From Clostridia bacterium (lineage in GTDB: Bacteria; Bacillota; Clostridia; Oscillospirales; Acutalibacteraceae), in the NCBI GenBank assembly GCA_900770165.1, contig CAAGJJ010000106.1:114287-178286 (forward strand): a stretch of 64,000 bases of DNA, in the 5' to 3' direction. The notes below the pieces were generated by a model. The model saw nothing but the letters and a program-made list of their open reading frames with translations. It made no database searches and was not told where the DNA came from. Below, piece after piece: positions 27,096 to 35,505 of the stretch; the stretch's first letter is position 1, and each line of letters starts with the position of its first letter. The translations under genes and the position numbers were made by a program.

Positions 27096-27124
27096 ATTTT
27101 ATCATATATATTATAATATGTCAA
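27096..27124 (-). promoter_or_regulatory. Promoter of infC-rpmI-rplT
   Basis: Consensus -35 TTGACA (27119-27124) and -10 TAAAAT (27096-27101) with 17-base spacing on the minus strand. Expected start near 27089, at the 5' end of the leader. Confidence 0.85.
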
Positions 27125-27170
27125 TAAAAAAGTTAAAAACATCTTTTTAAAATTACTTTCCACAAAAATT

Positions 27171-27920
27171 TTATTTTGGAAACTGTAAAGCATTCATACA
27201 TAAATCGACAATTTTTTTAATTTCTAAATCAATTTTTGTAATTATCTTTTTAGGAAATTTTTGTCTACTAGCGATAGTACAGGCAGCAGCACAGGTTCCC
27301 AAAATATTAGCTTCTTGCTCATGGATTTCATTAATAGAAAGTTTTACTCCAAAAGAACGATAAGTTTTTATTATTAATTCATCATATGTTACTAAATTAT
27401 TTTTATTCTTACCACTATAAAAATTTAATATCATTGAATTACAAATTGATTCAAAATTACTTTCAGGAATTTCAAAAAACTTACTAAATCTATTTAAGTC
27501 AAACGTAGCGTTAACTTGAGTAAAATTGAACTTCGTTAGAAATTCATTATAAATATAACTAGAAGTCTTTTTTAAAAAATAATAATCTAAAAAGCCACAT
27601 TCTAAAATATAATTACAGTAGTCAAACTCTCTTTCACCAAATATATTAGATAAAAATTCGCCAGTTTTTTCATCCTGTAAAATATGCATCTCTATTCCAT
27701 AGGCAAACCATTTTTCTTCGTTTGTTATGGTATATTTTTTCATTTCACTAACAAAATGAGTTGAATCAGATTCAACAGAAGACTGTTTGTCAAATTTCAA
27801 TCTTCCAATATCCGCATAAACCATACCCGAAAGGAAAGCATTCTTTTCGCTTGGTGATAAATCAATATCTATTTTATCAATTATTTGTTTCCCAATATTA
27901 TAATGTGCATTCCCAAACAA
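27171..27920 (-). CDS. Zinc-dependent phospholipase C-like protein
   Basis: Hypothetical protein, 249 aa. The pattern GNAHYNIGKQI, FLSGMVYADIG, then SDSTHFVSEM and GIEMHILQDEKTG resembles the helical fold of zinc-dependent phospholipase C/S1-P1-like proteins, where His and Asp residues of this spacing bind metal. No signal peptide, so a cytoplasmic role is more likely than toxin-like secretion. TTG 27920 is the start, with AAGGAGG ten bases upstream. Distribution and substrate unknown to me. It is monocistronic, between the infC promoter and a divergent small gene. Confidence 0.5.
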   Translation of the reverse strand: MFGNAHYNIGKQIIDKIDIDLSPSEKNAFLSGMVYADIGRLKFDKQSSVESDSTHFVSEMKKYTITNEEKWFAYGIEMHILQDEKTGEFLSNIFGEREFDYCNYILECGFLDYYFLKKTSSYIYNEFLTKFNFTQVNATFDLNRFSKFFEIPESNFESICNSMILNFYSGKNKNNLVTYDELIIKTYRSFGVKLSINEIHEQEANILGTCAAACTIASRQKFPKKIITKIDLEIKKIVDLCMNALQFPK

Positions 27921-28115
27921 AACTAATTCGCCTCCTTAAGAAAATTAAAATCTAAAAATATAAAAGCCGTATTTGAATATTTTCACTAAATTTTATTGTA
28001 ACATAATTACTACTTTGTTAAATATCTCCTTATTTTATCTTATAATGTGACAATATAAAAATAAGTTGAATATAGTTAATATTAAGTGTAAAAAATATTT
28101 TAGAGGTGATATTTT

Positions 28116-28304
28116 ATGAAAGATGGTTTTTATTCTGGAAACCCATTTAATCTCAATGATTTGCTAATTAATGATAGAAATCTAAATTCTTATTATGAAT
28201 CGTTACCTGATTACGTAAAAGAGTCTATAAATTCACATTCTCATAATATCAAATCAGAAGAAGAATTAAGAGATTACGCAAATAAACTTTTAGAAAATGA
28301 TTAA
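28116..28304 (+). CDS. Small acidic conserved-looking protein, unknown function
   Basis: Not recognised. 62 aa, no transmembrane segment. The N-terminal half is rich in Asn, Asp and aromatic residues (FNLNDLLINDRNLNSYYESLP); the C-terminal half is helical and acidic, with SEEELRDYANKLLE at its end. A strong Shine-Dalgarno (AGAGGTGAT) before ATG 28116, a TATAAT at 28041-28046 and an immediate terminator argue that it is a real, independently transcribed gene. It lies divergent from the phospholipase-like gene and convergent with uvrA. Confidence 0.7.
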   Translation: MKDGFYSGNPFNLNDLLINDRNLNSYYESLPDYVKESINSHSHNIKSEEELRDYANKLLEND

Positions 28305-28325
28305 ACGGGATTTATATTCCCGTTT
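28303..28325. terminator. Bidirectional terminator between the small gene and uvrA
   Basis: AAACGGGA (28303-28310) pairs with TCCCGTTT (28318-28325) around seven bases; TATCTTTTATTT follows on the plus strand. It overlaps both convergent stops. Confidence 0.8.
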
Positions 28326-31152
28326 ATCTTTTATTTAAAAACTTTTTTAAATACATACCTGTGTAAGATTGTTTAACTTTGCAAACTTCTTCAGGAGTAC
28401 CACAAGCCACTATTGAACCACCTTTGTCTCCTCCTTCTGGCCCTAAATCAATAATATAATCTGCAGTTTTAATAAGATCAAGATTGTGTTCAATAACAAC
28501 AACAGTATTACCTGATTCAACTAATTTTTGAAGAATATCTATAAGTTTATGAACGTCTGCTATATGAAGACCTGTAGTAGGTTCATCTAATATATACATA
28601 GTCTTTCCAGTTGATCTTTTTGATAATTCAGAAGCCAACTTTACTCTTTGTGCTTCTCCACCAGAAAGAGTTGTTGCAGGCTGTCCAATTTTTATATATC
28701 CTAAACCTACATCTACTAATGTTTGAAGTTTTCTGCTAATTTTAGGTATACTTGAAAAGAATTCCAAACCTTCCTCTACTGTCATTTCTAAAACATCATA
28801 AATACTTTTTCCTTTATATTTAATTTCCAAAGTCTCTCTGTTATATCTTTTGCCTTTACAAACTTCACACGGAACATAAATATCAGGTAAAAAATGCATT
28901 TCTATTTTTATTATTCCATCTCCCTGGCATGCTTCACATCTGCCTCCTTTTACATTAAAAGAAAACCTGCCAGAACCAAAACCTTTTACTTTTGCCTCCG
29001 GAGTAGACGCATATAATTCTCTTATATCTGTAAATACACCAGTATAAGTTGCAGGATTAGAACGAGGAGTTCTTCCTATTGGTGATTGATTTATATCAAT
29101 AACTTTATCTAAATTTTCTATGCCAATTATATCTTTATGCTTACCCGCACGTAATTTAGACCCATTTAATTTATGTGATAAATGCTTATATAATATCTCA
29201 TTTATAAGCGATGACTTTCCTGAACCAGAGACACCTGTAATACATACAAAAGTCCCTAATGGTATATTTACATCTATATTCTTAAGGTTATTTTCTTTTG
29301 CCCCTAATATTTTAATTTTACTACCATTTCCGCTTCTTCTGTTAACAGGTATATCTATTTTCTTTGCCCCAGATAAATACTGGCCTGTAACTGATTCTTT
29401 ACATTTTTTAATTTTATCTACAGAACCTGTACATACTACATTGCCCCCATGTACTCCTGCTCCTGGGCCTATGTCTACAACGTAATCAGCTGCATACATT
29501 GTATCTTCGTCATGCTCAACAACAATAACCGTATTTCCTATATCTCTTAAATGCTTTAAAGTTTGCAAAAGTTTATCATTATCTCTTTGATGCAAACCAA
29601 TACTTGGCTCATCGAGAATATATAGCACTCCCATAAGTGAAGAACCTATTTGAGTAGCAAGTCTTATTCTTTGGCTTTCACCGCCAGACAAAGTTCCTGC
29701 TGAACGTGAAAGCGTAAGATATTCTAAGCCAACACTTTTAAGAAACTCTAACCTACTTGAAATTTCTTTTATAATAGGGTCGGCAATTATTCTTTCTTTT
29801 TTGGTAAGGTTTAAACTCATAATAAATTCAAATGCATCGTTAATAGATTTTCTGCATAATTCACTTATATTTATTCTACCTACTAAAACCGATAAACTTT
29901 CTTTAGAAAGCCTTTGTCCCCCACATTCATCGCAAGGTATAGCGCTCATATACGATTCTATTTCTTCTTTAATCCAATTGCTTTGTGTTTCTCTAAATCT
30001 TCTTTCAAGGTTATTTATTATCCCTTCAAATTCGGTGCTATACGTTCCACTTCCATACTCGCTTTTTCGTGTTACTTTAATTTTTTCACCGTTTGTTCCA
30101 TAAAGAATTATATCAATTATTTTTTTAGGTAAATCTTTTATAGGTTTATCTAAAGAGAATTTATATTTTTTAGATAAAGCCTCAAAATACATAGTTGCTA
30201 TAGTACTTCCTTCCATAGCCCAACCGCTTCCCTTTATAGCACCTTGTCTAATTGACAATTCTTTATTAGGCAAAATTAAATTAGGATCAACTTTCATAAA
30301 AACGCCCAATCCAGTACATTTTTTACAAGCGCCAAATGGACTATTAAAAGAAAACATTCTTGGAGTAAGTTCATCTATACTTATCCCATGCTCTGGACAA
30401 GCATAATTTTGAGAAAATAAAATATCTTCACCATTTACAATACTTATAATAGTCAAGCCGCCAGATAAAGTAGATGATGTTTCAATAGAATCTGCTAACC
30501 TAGACCTAATTGAATCTTTTATTACCAGTCTATCAACAACAACCTCTATAGAATGTTTTTTATTTTTTTCTAATTTTATTTCTTCAGACAAATCATAAAT
30601 TATGCCATCAACTCTAACTCTTACAAATCCACTCTTTCTAACCGAATCAAGTTCTTTTACATGTTCTCCTTTTCTTGCTTTAACTATAGGAGATAAAATT
30701 TGTATTTTAGTATTTTGCTCAAGGGACATAACCTTATCTACAATTTGATCTATAGTTTGTTGTTCTATTTTTTTCCCACAAACTGGACAATGTGGCACTC
30801 CAATTCTAGCATATAAAAGTCTTAAATAATCATAAATTTCTGTAACAGTTCCAACAGTTGAGCGTGGATTCTTTGATGTTGTTTTTTGATCAATAGAAAT
30901 AGAAGGCGATAGCCCTTCTATATAATCTACATCTGGTTTTTCCATCTGCCCCAAAAATTGCCTAGCATATGACGACAATGATTCTACATATCTTCTTTGC
31001 CCTTCTGCATATATCGTATCGAAAGCAAGGGAAGATTTACCTGAACCAGACAACCCCGTAAGTACCACCAACTTATCCCTAGGAATTTCTAAATCTATAT
31101 TTTTAAGATTATGTTCTCTTGCTCCTTTAACTACAATGTTTTTTATAGACAT
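28324..31152 (-). CDS. uvrA: Excinuclease ABC subunit A
   Basis: DNA-damage sensor ATPase of nucleotide excision repair, 942 aa, standard length. Two ABC modules: Walker A GLSGSGKSSLAFDT near residue 35 and GVSGSGKSSLINE in the second half, each with an LSGGE(SA)QR signature. Zinc motifs CPVCGKKI, CDECGGQRL, and CEACQGDG/CEVCKGKR are visible. It follows uvrB after 44 bases in the radC-uvrB-uvrA run. uvrC is not in the window. Confidence 0.98.
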   Translation of the reverse strand: MSIKNIVVKGAREHNLKNIDLEIPRDKLVVLTGLSGSGKSSLAFDTIYAEGQRRYVESLSSYARQFLGQMEKPDVDYIEGLSPSISIDQKTTSKNPRSTVGTVTEIYDYLRLLYARIGVPHCPVCGKKIEQQTIDQIVDKVMSLEQNTKIQILSPIVKARKGEHVKELDSVRKSGFVRVRVDGIIYDLSEEIKLEKNKKHSIEVVVDRLVIKDSIRSRLADSIETSSTLSGGLTIISIVNGEDILFSQNYACPEHGISIDELTPRMFSFNSPFGACKKCTGLGVFMKVDPNLILPNKELSIRQGAIKGSGWAMEGSTIATMYFEALSKKYKFSLDKPIKDLPKKIIDIILYGTNGEKIKVTRKSEYGSGTYSTEFEGIINNLERRFRETQSNWIKEEIESYMSAIPCDECGGQRLSKESLSVLVGRINISELCRKSINDAFEFIMSLNLTKKERIIADPIIKEISSRLEFLKSVGLEYLTLSRSAGTLSGGESQRIRLATQIGSSLMGVLYILDEPSIGLHQRDNDKLLQTLKHLRDIGNTVIVVEHDEDTMYAADYVVDIGPGAGVHGGNVVCTGSVDKIKKCKESVTGQYLSGAKKIDIPVNRRSGNGSKIKILGAKENNLKNIDVNIPLGTFVCITGVSGSGKSSLINEILYKHLSHKLNGSKLRAGKHKDIIGIENLDKVIDINQSPIGRTPRSNPATYTGVFTDIRELYASTPEAKVKGFGSGRFSFNVKGGRCEACQGDGIIKIEMHFLPDIYVPCEVCKGKRYNRETLEIKYKGKSIYDVLEMTVEEGLEFFSSIPKISRKLQTLVDVGLGYIKIGQPATTLSGGEAQRVKLASELSKRSTGKTMYILDEPTTGLHIADVHKLIDILQKLVESGNTVVVIEHNLDLIKTADYIIDLGPEGGDKGGSIVACGTPEEVCKVKQSYTGMYLKKFLNKR

Positions 31153-31196
31153 TATTTCCTCCTAAATACATTTGCTACACGCACTTTCTTAACAAA

Positions 31197-33158
31197 TTAG
31201 TTTTTATTTTCTTCTAATTTTTTTATCTTATCTCTTAAATAAGCTGCATGTTCAAACTCAAGCAATTTTGCAGCTGCTTTCATCTCTTTTGTAAGCTGTG
31301 TAATTAGTTGCTGTTTTTGAGTTTTTGTTAATTTCTTTTTAATTTTTTTATCATCATTTTCATGTGTAGATATTTCTAATATATCTGAAACTTTTTTAAC
31401 AATCGTTTTAGGTGTAATTCCATGTTCAGAATTGTATTTCATCTGAATAGATCTTCTACGCTCTGTTTCTCTTAATGCTTTTTCCATAGACGGTGTCACG
31501 CTATCTGCATACATAATAACTTGTCCATTTGCGTTTCTTGCAGCTCTTCCTATAATTTGTATAAGTGACCTATCAGATCTTAAAAAGCCTTCCTTATCAG
31601 CATCCAATATTGCCACTAAAGATACCTCTGGTATGTCAAGCCCTTCTCTTAGCAAATTAATTCCAACTAAAACATCAAATTCACCTAATCTAAGGTCCCG
31701 AACAATTTCCATTCTTTCTACAGTATCTATATCATAGTGCATATATCTAACTTTTATTCCTACACCTTCAAAATACAAAGTTAAATCTTCTGCCATTTTT
31801 TTAGTCAATGTAGTAACCAATACTCTATTACCATTTTCTACTCTTGTATTTATTTCAGAAACTAAATCATCTATTTGTCCATCAGTAGGTTTAACTATTA
31901 CTTCTGGATCAAGAAGTCCAGTAGGACGAATAACCTGTTCTACAATTTTGGAACTTTTTTCTTTTTCAAAATCTCCAGGTGTAGCACTAACAAATATCGC
32001 TTGATTTATCCTTTTATAAAACTCATCAAAATTAAGTGGTCTGTTGTCAAAAGCAGATGGCAATCTAAATCCATATTCAATTAGGTTTTCTTTCCTTGCC
32101 CTATCCCCTGCGTACATGCCTCTAACTTGTGGAAGCGTAACATGAGACTCATCGACAAACAGTAAAAAATCTTTTGGAAAGTAATCAATCAAAGTAAATG
32201 GAGCACTCCCTGCTGGCCGTCCAGACATAACTCTCGAATAATTCTCAATCCCTTTACAAAATCCTATTTCCTTGAGCATCTCAATATCATACCTAGTTCT
32301 TTGCTCTATTCTTTGCGCTTCTAGCAATTTTCCTTTTTTCCTAAAATACTCTAGACGTTCATCAAGTTCATTTTCAATATTAAGCAGTGCTTTATTCATT
32401 TTATCTTTAGGGACAATATAATGAGATGCTGGGTATATTGCAACATGCTTAAGATTAGATTTTATTTCTCCTGTAATAGGGTTTATTTCACTTATTCTGT
32501 CTATCTCATCTCCAAAGAACTCAACTCTTATTGCAGATTCACCAGATGCTGCAGGAAAAATTTCCACAACATCTCCACGAACACGAAATTTATTTCTAAT
32601 AAAGTTGACATCATTTCTCTCATATTGAATTTCAACAAGTTTTTCTAATAGAGCATCTCTACTTTTTTCCATTCCAGGCCTTAAGGATATTACCATTGTT
32701 TTATAATCAATAGGGCTACCTAAACTATAAATACATGAAACACTTGAAACAATTATAACATCTCTTCTTTCCGATAAAGCAGAAGTCGCAGAATGTCGAA
32801 GTTTATCTATTTCATCATTAATCGATGAATCTTTTTCAATATAAGTATCAGTATTAGCAATATATGCCTCAGGCTGATAATAATCATAGTATGAAACAAA
32901 ATATTCAACAGCATTTTCAGGGAAAAATTCCTTAAACTCAGAACATAATTGAGCCGCTAATGTTTTATTATGAGCTAAAACTAAAGTTGGTTTATTAAGT
33001 TTTGCTATAACATTAGCCATAGTAAAAGTTTTTCCAGACCCAGTAACACCCAACAATGTTTGCTCTTTAAATCCCATGTTAACGCCTTTTACTAAAGAAT
33101 CTATAGCCTGCGGTTGGTCTCCAGTAGGTTTATAAGGTGATATTAGCTTGAAATCCAT
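31197..33158 (-). CDS. uvrB: Excinuclease ABC subunit B
   Basis: Damage-verifying helicase of excision repair, 653 aa. Walker A GVTGSGKTFTMA at about residue 38, beta-hairpin YYDYYQPEAY near residue 95, helicase motifs DESHVTLPQ and IGRAARN, and a C-terminal UVR motif (about residues 610-650) for UvrC binding. It begins 25 bases after radC ends and leads into uvrA. Confidence 0.98.
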   Translation of the reverse strand: MDFKLISPYKPTGDQPQAIDSLVKGVNMGFKEQTLLGVTGSGKTFTMANVIAKLNKPTLVLAHNKTLAAQLCSEFKEFFPENAVEYFVSYYDYYQPEAYIANTDTYIEKDSSINDEIDKLRHSATSALSERRDVIIVSSVSCIYSLGSPIDYKTMVISLRPGMEKSRDALLEKLVEIQYERNDVNFIRNKFRVRGDVVEIFPAASGESAIRVEFFGDEIDRISEINPITGEIKSNLKHVAIYPASHYIVPKDKMNKALLNIENELDERLEYFRKKGKLLEAQRIEQRTRYDIEMLKEIGFCKGIENYSRVMSGRPAGSAPFTLIDYFPKDFLLFVDESHVTLPQVRGMYAGDRARKENLIEYGFRLPSAFDNRPLNFDEFYKRINQAIFVSATPGDFEKEKSSKIVEQVIRPTGLLDPEVIVKPTDGQIDDLVSEINTRVENGNRVLVTTLTKKMAEDLTLYFEGVGIKVRYMHYDIDTVERMEIVRDLRLGEFDVLVGINLLREGLDIPEVSLVAILDADKEGFLRSDRSLIQIIGRAARNANGQVIMYADSVTPSMEKALRETERRRSIQMKYNSEHGITPKTIVKKVSDILEISTHENDDKKIKKKLTKTQKQQLITQLTKEMKAAAKLLEFEHAAYLRDKIKKLEENKN

Positions 33159-33182
33159 TTTCTAACCACTCCTTAAGATCGT

Positions 33183-33866
33183 TTAGCTTTCAAACAAATG
33201 TTCATCTAAATTACTTTGTGCTAACGACACATAATCGCTGTCAGCAACTATTATATGATCAATTAACCTTACTCCCACAAGCTTTAAAGCGTCTTTAACT
33301 GCAAAAGTGGTAGCTATATCGTTTCTCGATGGCAAAGCTACTCCACTTGGATGATTATGTGCTATTATTGCCATACTAGAATTATACTTAATTGCATACT
33401 CAACTAGCTTTCTAATATAAATGTCACAAGAATTTACAGATCCTTCATTTATAGTTCCACAAAATAATAACTTACGTTTACTGTCAAGAAGCATTAAAAC
33501 TACAGTTTCATTTATTCTGCCAATAAATTTATTCATAAGTATTACTCCTGCATTTTCTATGTCTATTATTTTGTCATGATAATTAAATTTATCTTCCATA
33601 TATTTTCTACAAATTTCAGGTATTAATTTTATTAAAATAGCCGATGACTTACCAATTCCATTCACTTCTTGAAGAGACTCTATAGGCGCATCAAACACAG
33701 ACGCAAGTGAGCCAAAAGAATTTATTAATTTATGCCCAAGTTCATTTGTATCTTTTCTTGGAACAGAAAAAAATAAAAGTAATTCAAGTAATTCATGTGG
33801 TTCAAAACTGTCTAATCCATTTTTTATAAATTTATCTTTTAGCCTTTCTCTATGTCCTTCATGCAT
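33183..33866 (-). CDS. radC: RadC-family JAB/MPN domain protein
   Basis: 227 aa. An N-terminal helix-hairpin-helix region (VNGIGKSSA) is followed by the JAB1/MPN domain with the metal motif AHNHPSG...PSRND (His170, His172, Asp183). Despite the name, the family's repair role is unproven and its biochemical activity is unclear. First gene of the run with uvrB and uvrA, starting beside a promoter region shared with the divergent pseudouridine synthase gene. Confidence 0.93.
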   Translation of the reverse strand: MHEGHRERLKDKFIKNGLDSFEPHELLELLLFFSVPRKDTNELGHKLINSFGSLASVFDAPIESLQEVNGIGKSSAILIKLIPEICRKYMEDKFNYHDKIIDIENAGVILMNKFIGRINETVVLMLLDSKRKLLFCGTINEGSVNSCDIYIRKLVEYAIKYNSSMAIIAHNHPSGVALPSRNDIATTFAVKDALKLVGVRLIDHIIVADSDYVSLAQSNLDEHLFES

Positions 33867-33954
33867 TTAATTGCCCTCCAAATACTAATAAGTATATATA
33901 TTTGATTATATACCAATTATAAATATTTGAAAAGTGTTTTAGAATGCAATTTTA

Positions 33955-33963
33955 TGGTATAAT
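33955..33963 (+). promoter_or_regulatory. Extended -10 promoter of the pseudouridine synthase gene
   Basis: TGG-TATAAT (TATAAT at 33958-33963), an extended -10, lies 36 bases before ATG 33999. No good -35 stands at 16-18 bases, consistent with the extended -10 type. Confidence 0.55.
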
Positions 33964-33998
33964 TAGTAGAAATAACAAACAATAAATGAGGTAACTTT

Positions 33999-34949
33999 AT
34001 GCAAAAAATTACTATTAATAAAAACGATGCTGGACAGCGTATCGATAAATATTTAACAAAATCATTTAAGAACTTACCTGCATCTTTAATGTATAAATAC
34101 ATAAGGAAAAAAAGAATAAAACTTAACGGTAAAAGGTGCGAAATCTCTTCCAGACTAAGCGAAGGCGATATAATTGAGCTTTACATCAACGATGAATTCT
34201 TTGAAAAAAGTGAAAAACAATATGATTTTCTGAAAGCTCCAAATAAAATAGATATATTATATGAAGATAGCAATATTTTATTGCTAGATAAAAAACCTGG
34301 TCTTATTGTACATCCAGATGAAAATTATCATTTCGATTCCTTAATATCTAGGGTTACACATTATTTATACGATAAACATGAATTTAACCCAGAAAAAGAA
34401 AACTCCTTTGCCCCAGCTTTAGTGAATCGAATAGATAGAAACACCGGCGGGATAGTAATTGCTGCTAAAAACGCCGAATCTCTTAGAATACTTAATCAAA
34501 AAATGAAAAACCGTGAACTTAAAAAAATATACTTATGCATAGTTCACGGAACATTAAAAAATAAAGCTGGAGTACTAAGTGCATATCTCGATAAGAATGA
34601 AAAGCAAAATAGAGTATATATCTCATCTAACAAAAAAGAAGGATTAAAACACATAAAAACCAAATATAAAGTTTTAAAAGAATACGGCAAGTTTAGCCTT
34701 GTAGAAGTAGAATTATTAACAGGAAGAACCCATCAAATAAGGGCACATTTTGCTTTTATAGGACATCCTTTACTAGGAGATGGAAAATACGGTACTAACG
34801 AACTAAATAAAGGCACTGGTTTCAAATATCAAGCTCTATATTCATATAAGTTAATATTTAACTTTACCACGCCTGCAGGATTATTAGAATATTTAAATGG
34901 AAAGGAAATCACTGCGCCTAATATCTGGTTCTTAAAGAAATTCAAATAG
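33999..34949 (+). CDS. RluA-family pseudouridine synthase with S4 domain
   Basis: rRNA/tRNA uridine isomerase, 316 aa. An N-terminal S4 RNA-binding domain (AGQRIDKYLTKSFKNLP... start) is followed by the catalytic domain with the active-site aspartate in RIDRNTGG and by GRTHQIRAHFA near residue 245. It is the second RluA-type enzyme in the window, distinct from RluD at 37.7 kb; among paralogues it resembles RluC-like forms, but target position cannot be read. GAGGTAA precedes ATG 33999. Confidence 0.9.
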   Translation: MQKITINKNDAGQRIDKYLTKSFKNLPASLMYKYIRKKRIKLNGKRCEISSRLSEGDIIELYINDEFFEKSEKQYDFLKAPNKIDILYEDSNILLLDKKPGLIVHPDENYHFDSLISRVTHYLYDKHEFNPEKENSFAPALVNRIDRNTGGIVIAAKNAESLRILNQKMKNRELKKIYLCIVHGTLKNKAGVLSAYLDKNEKQNRVYISSNKKEGLKHIKTKYKVLKEYGKFSLVEVELLTGRTHQIRAHFAFIGHPLLGDGKYGTNELNKGTGFKYQALYSYKLIFNFTTPAGLLEYLNGKEITAPNIWFLKKFK

Positions 34950-35107
34950 ACATGTAACATCTATAATAATTATATCATACACTATTATTAGAAAATCTTT
35001 TGGGACAAAGAATAAATACACACTCCACAAGGTATTACAAATCGCTCTATTTTAACATTACTTTTTACTAATATCTGTTAAATTTCAATTAGGATGGAGT
35101 TTATGAT

Positions 35108-35347
35108 ATGGATCAAAATATTTCATTGCTTAACTGCCTCCCCATAGGGCAAAAAGCTAGAGTAGATAAGTTATTATCTAATGGACATGAAAGGCGGCGC
35201 ATGTTAGACTTAGGTTTAATAAGCGGAACTATAGTAGAAGCAGTACAAAAAAGTCCATCTGGAGACCCAATAGCTTATTCAATACGTGGTGCTGTAATTG
35301 CACTAAGGAATGAAGATGCAGGAAAAATAACAGTAAAATTACAATAA
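35108..35347 (+). CDS. feoA: Ferrous iron transport protein A
   Basis: SH3-like cytoplasmic regulator of FeoB, 79 aa, standard length. The fold's conserved ERRRMLDLGLISGTIVEAV stretch and the closing IALRNEDAGKITVKL strand are present. GGATGGAG stands before ATG 35108. It precedes feoB by 158 bases with a hairpin between. The 158 bases upstream contain no recognisable Fur or DtxR operator that I can point to. Confidence 0.95.
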   Translation: MDQNISLLNCLPIGQKARVDKLLSNGHERRRMLDLGLISGTIVEAVQKSPSGDPIAYSIRGAVIALRNEDAGKITVKLQ

Positions 35348-35375
35348 AAAAGCTTTTATAACATTATTTTATAGT

Positions 35376-35420
35376 ATAATCGGATATTTAATAGGAATAA
35401 ACTATTGAATATCCGATTAT
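35376..35420. repeat. Hairpin between feoA and feoB
   Basis: Perfect 13-base inverted repeat: ATAATCGGATATT (35376-35388) with AATATCCGATTAT (35408-35420), 19-base loop. It is 28 bases after the feoA stop and followed by ATTTTATAA, so it may be a leaky terminator or mRNA-stability element in the operon. Confidence 0.55.
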
Positions 35421-35505
35421 ATTTTATAAATCAAATTAATATATTATATAGAACATCTATAAACTAAATTTATTTATAATACCTCTATAGAACGGAGTTG
35501 ATCTG

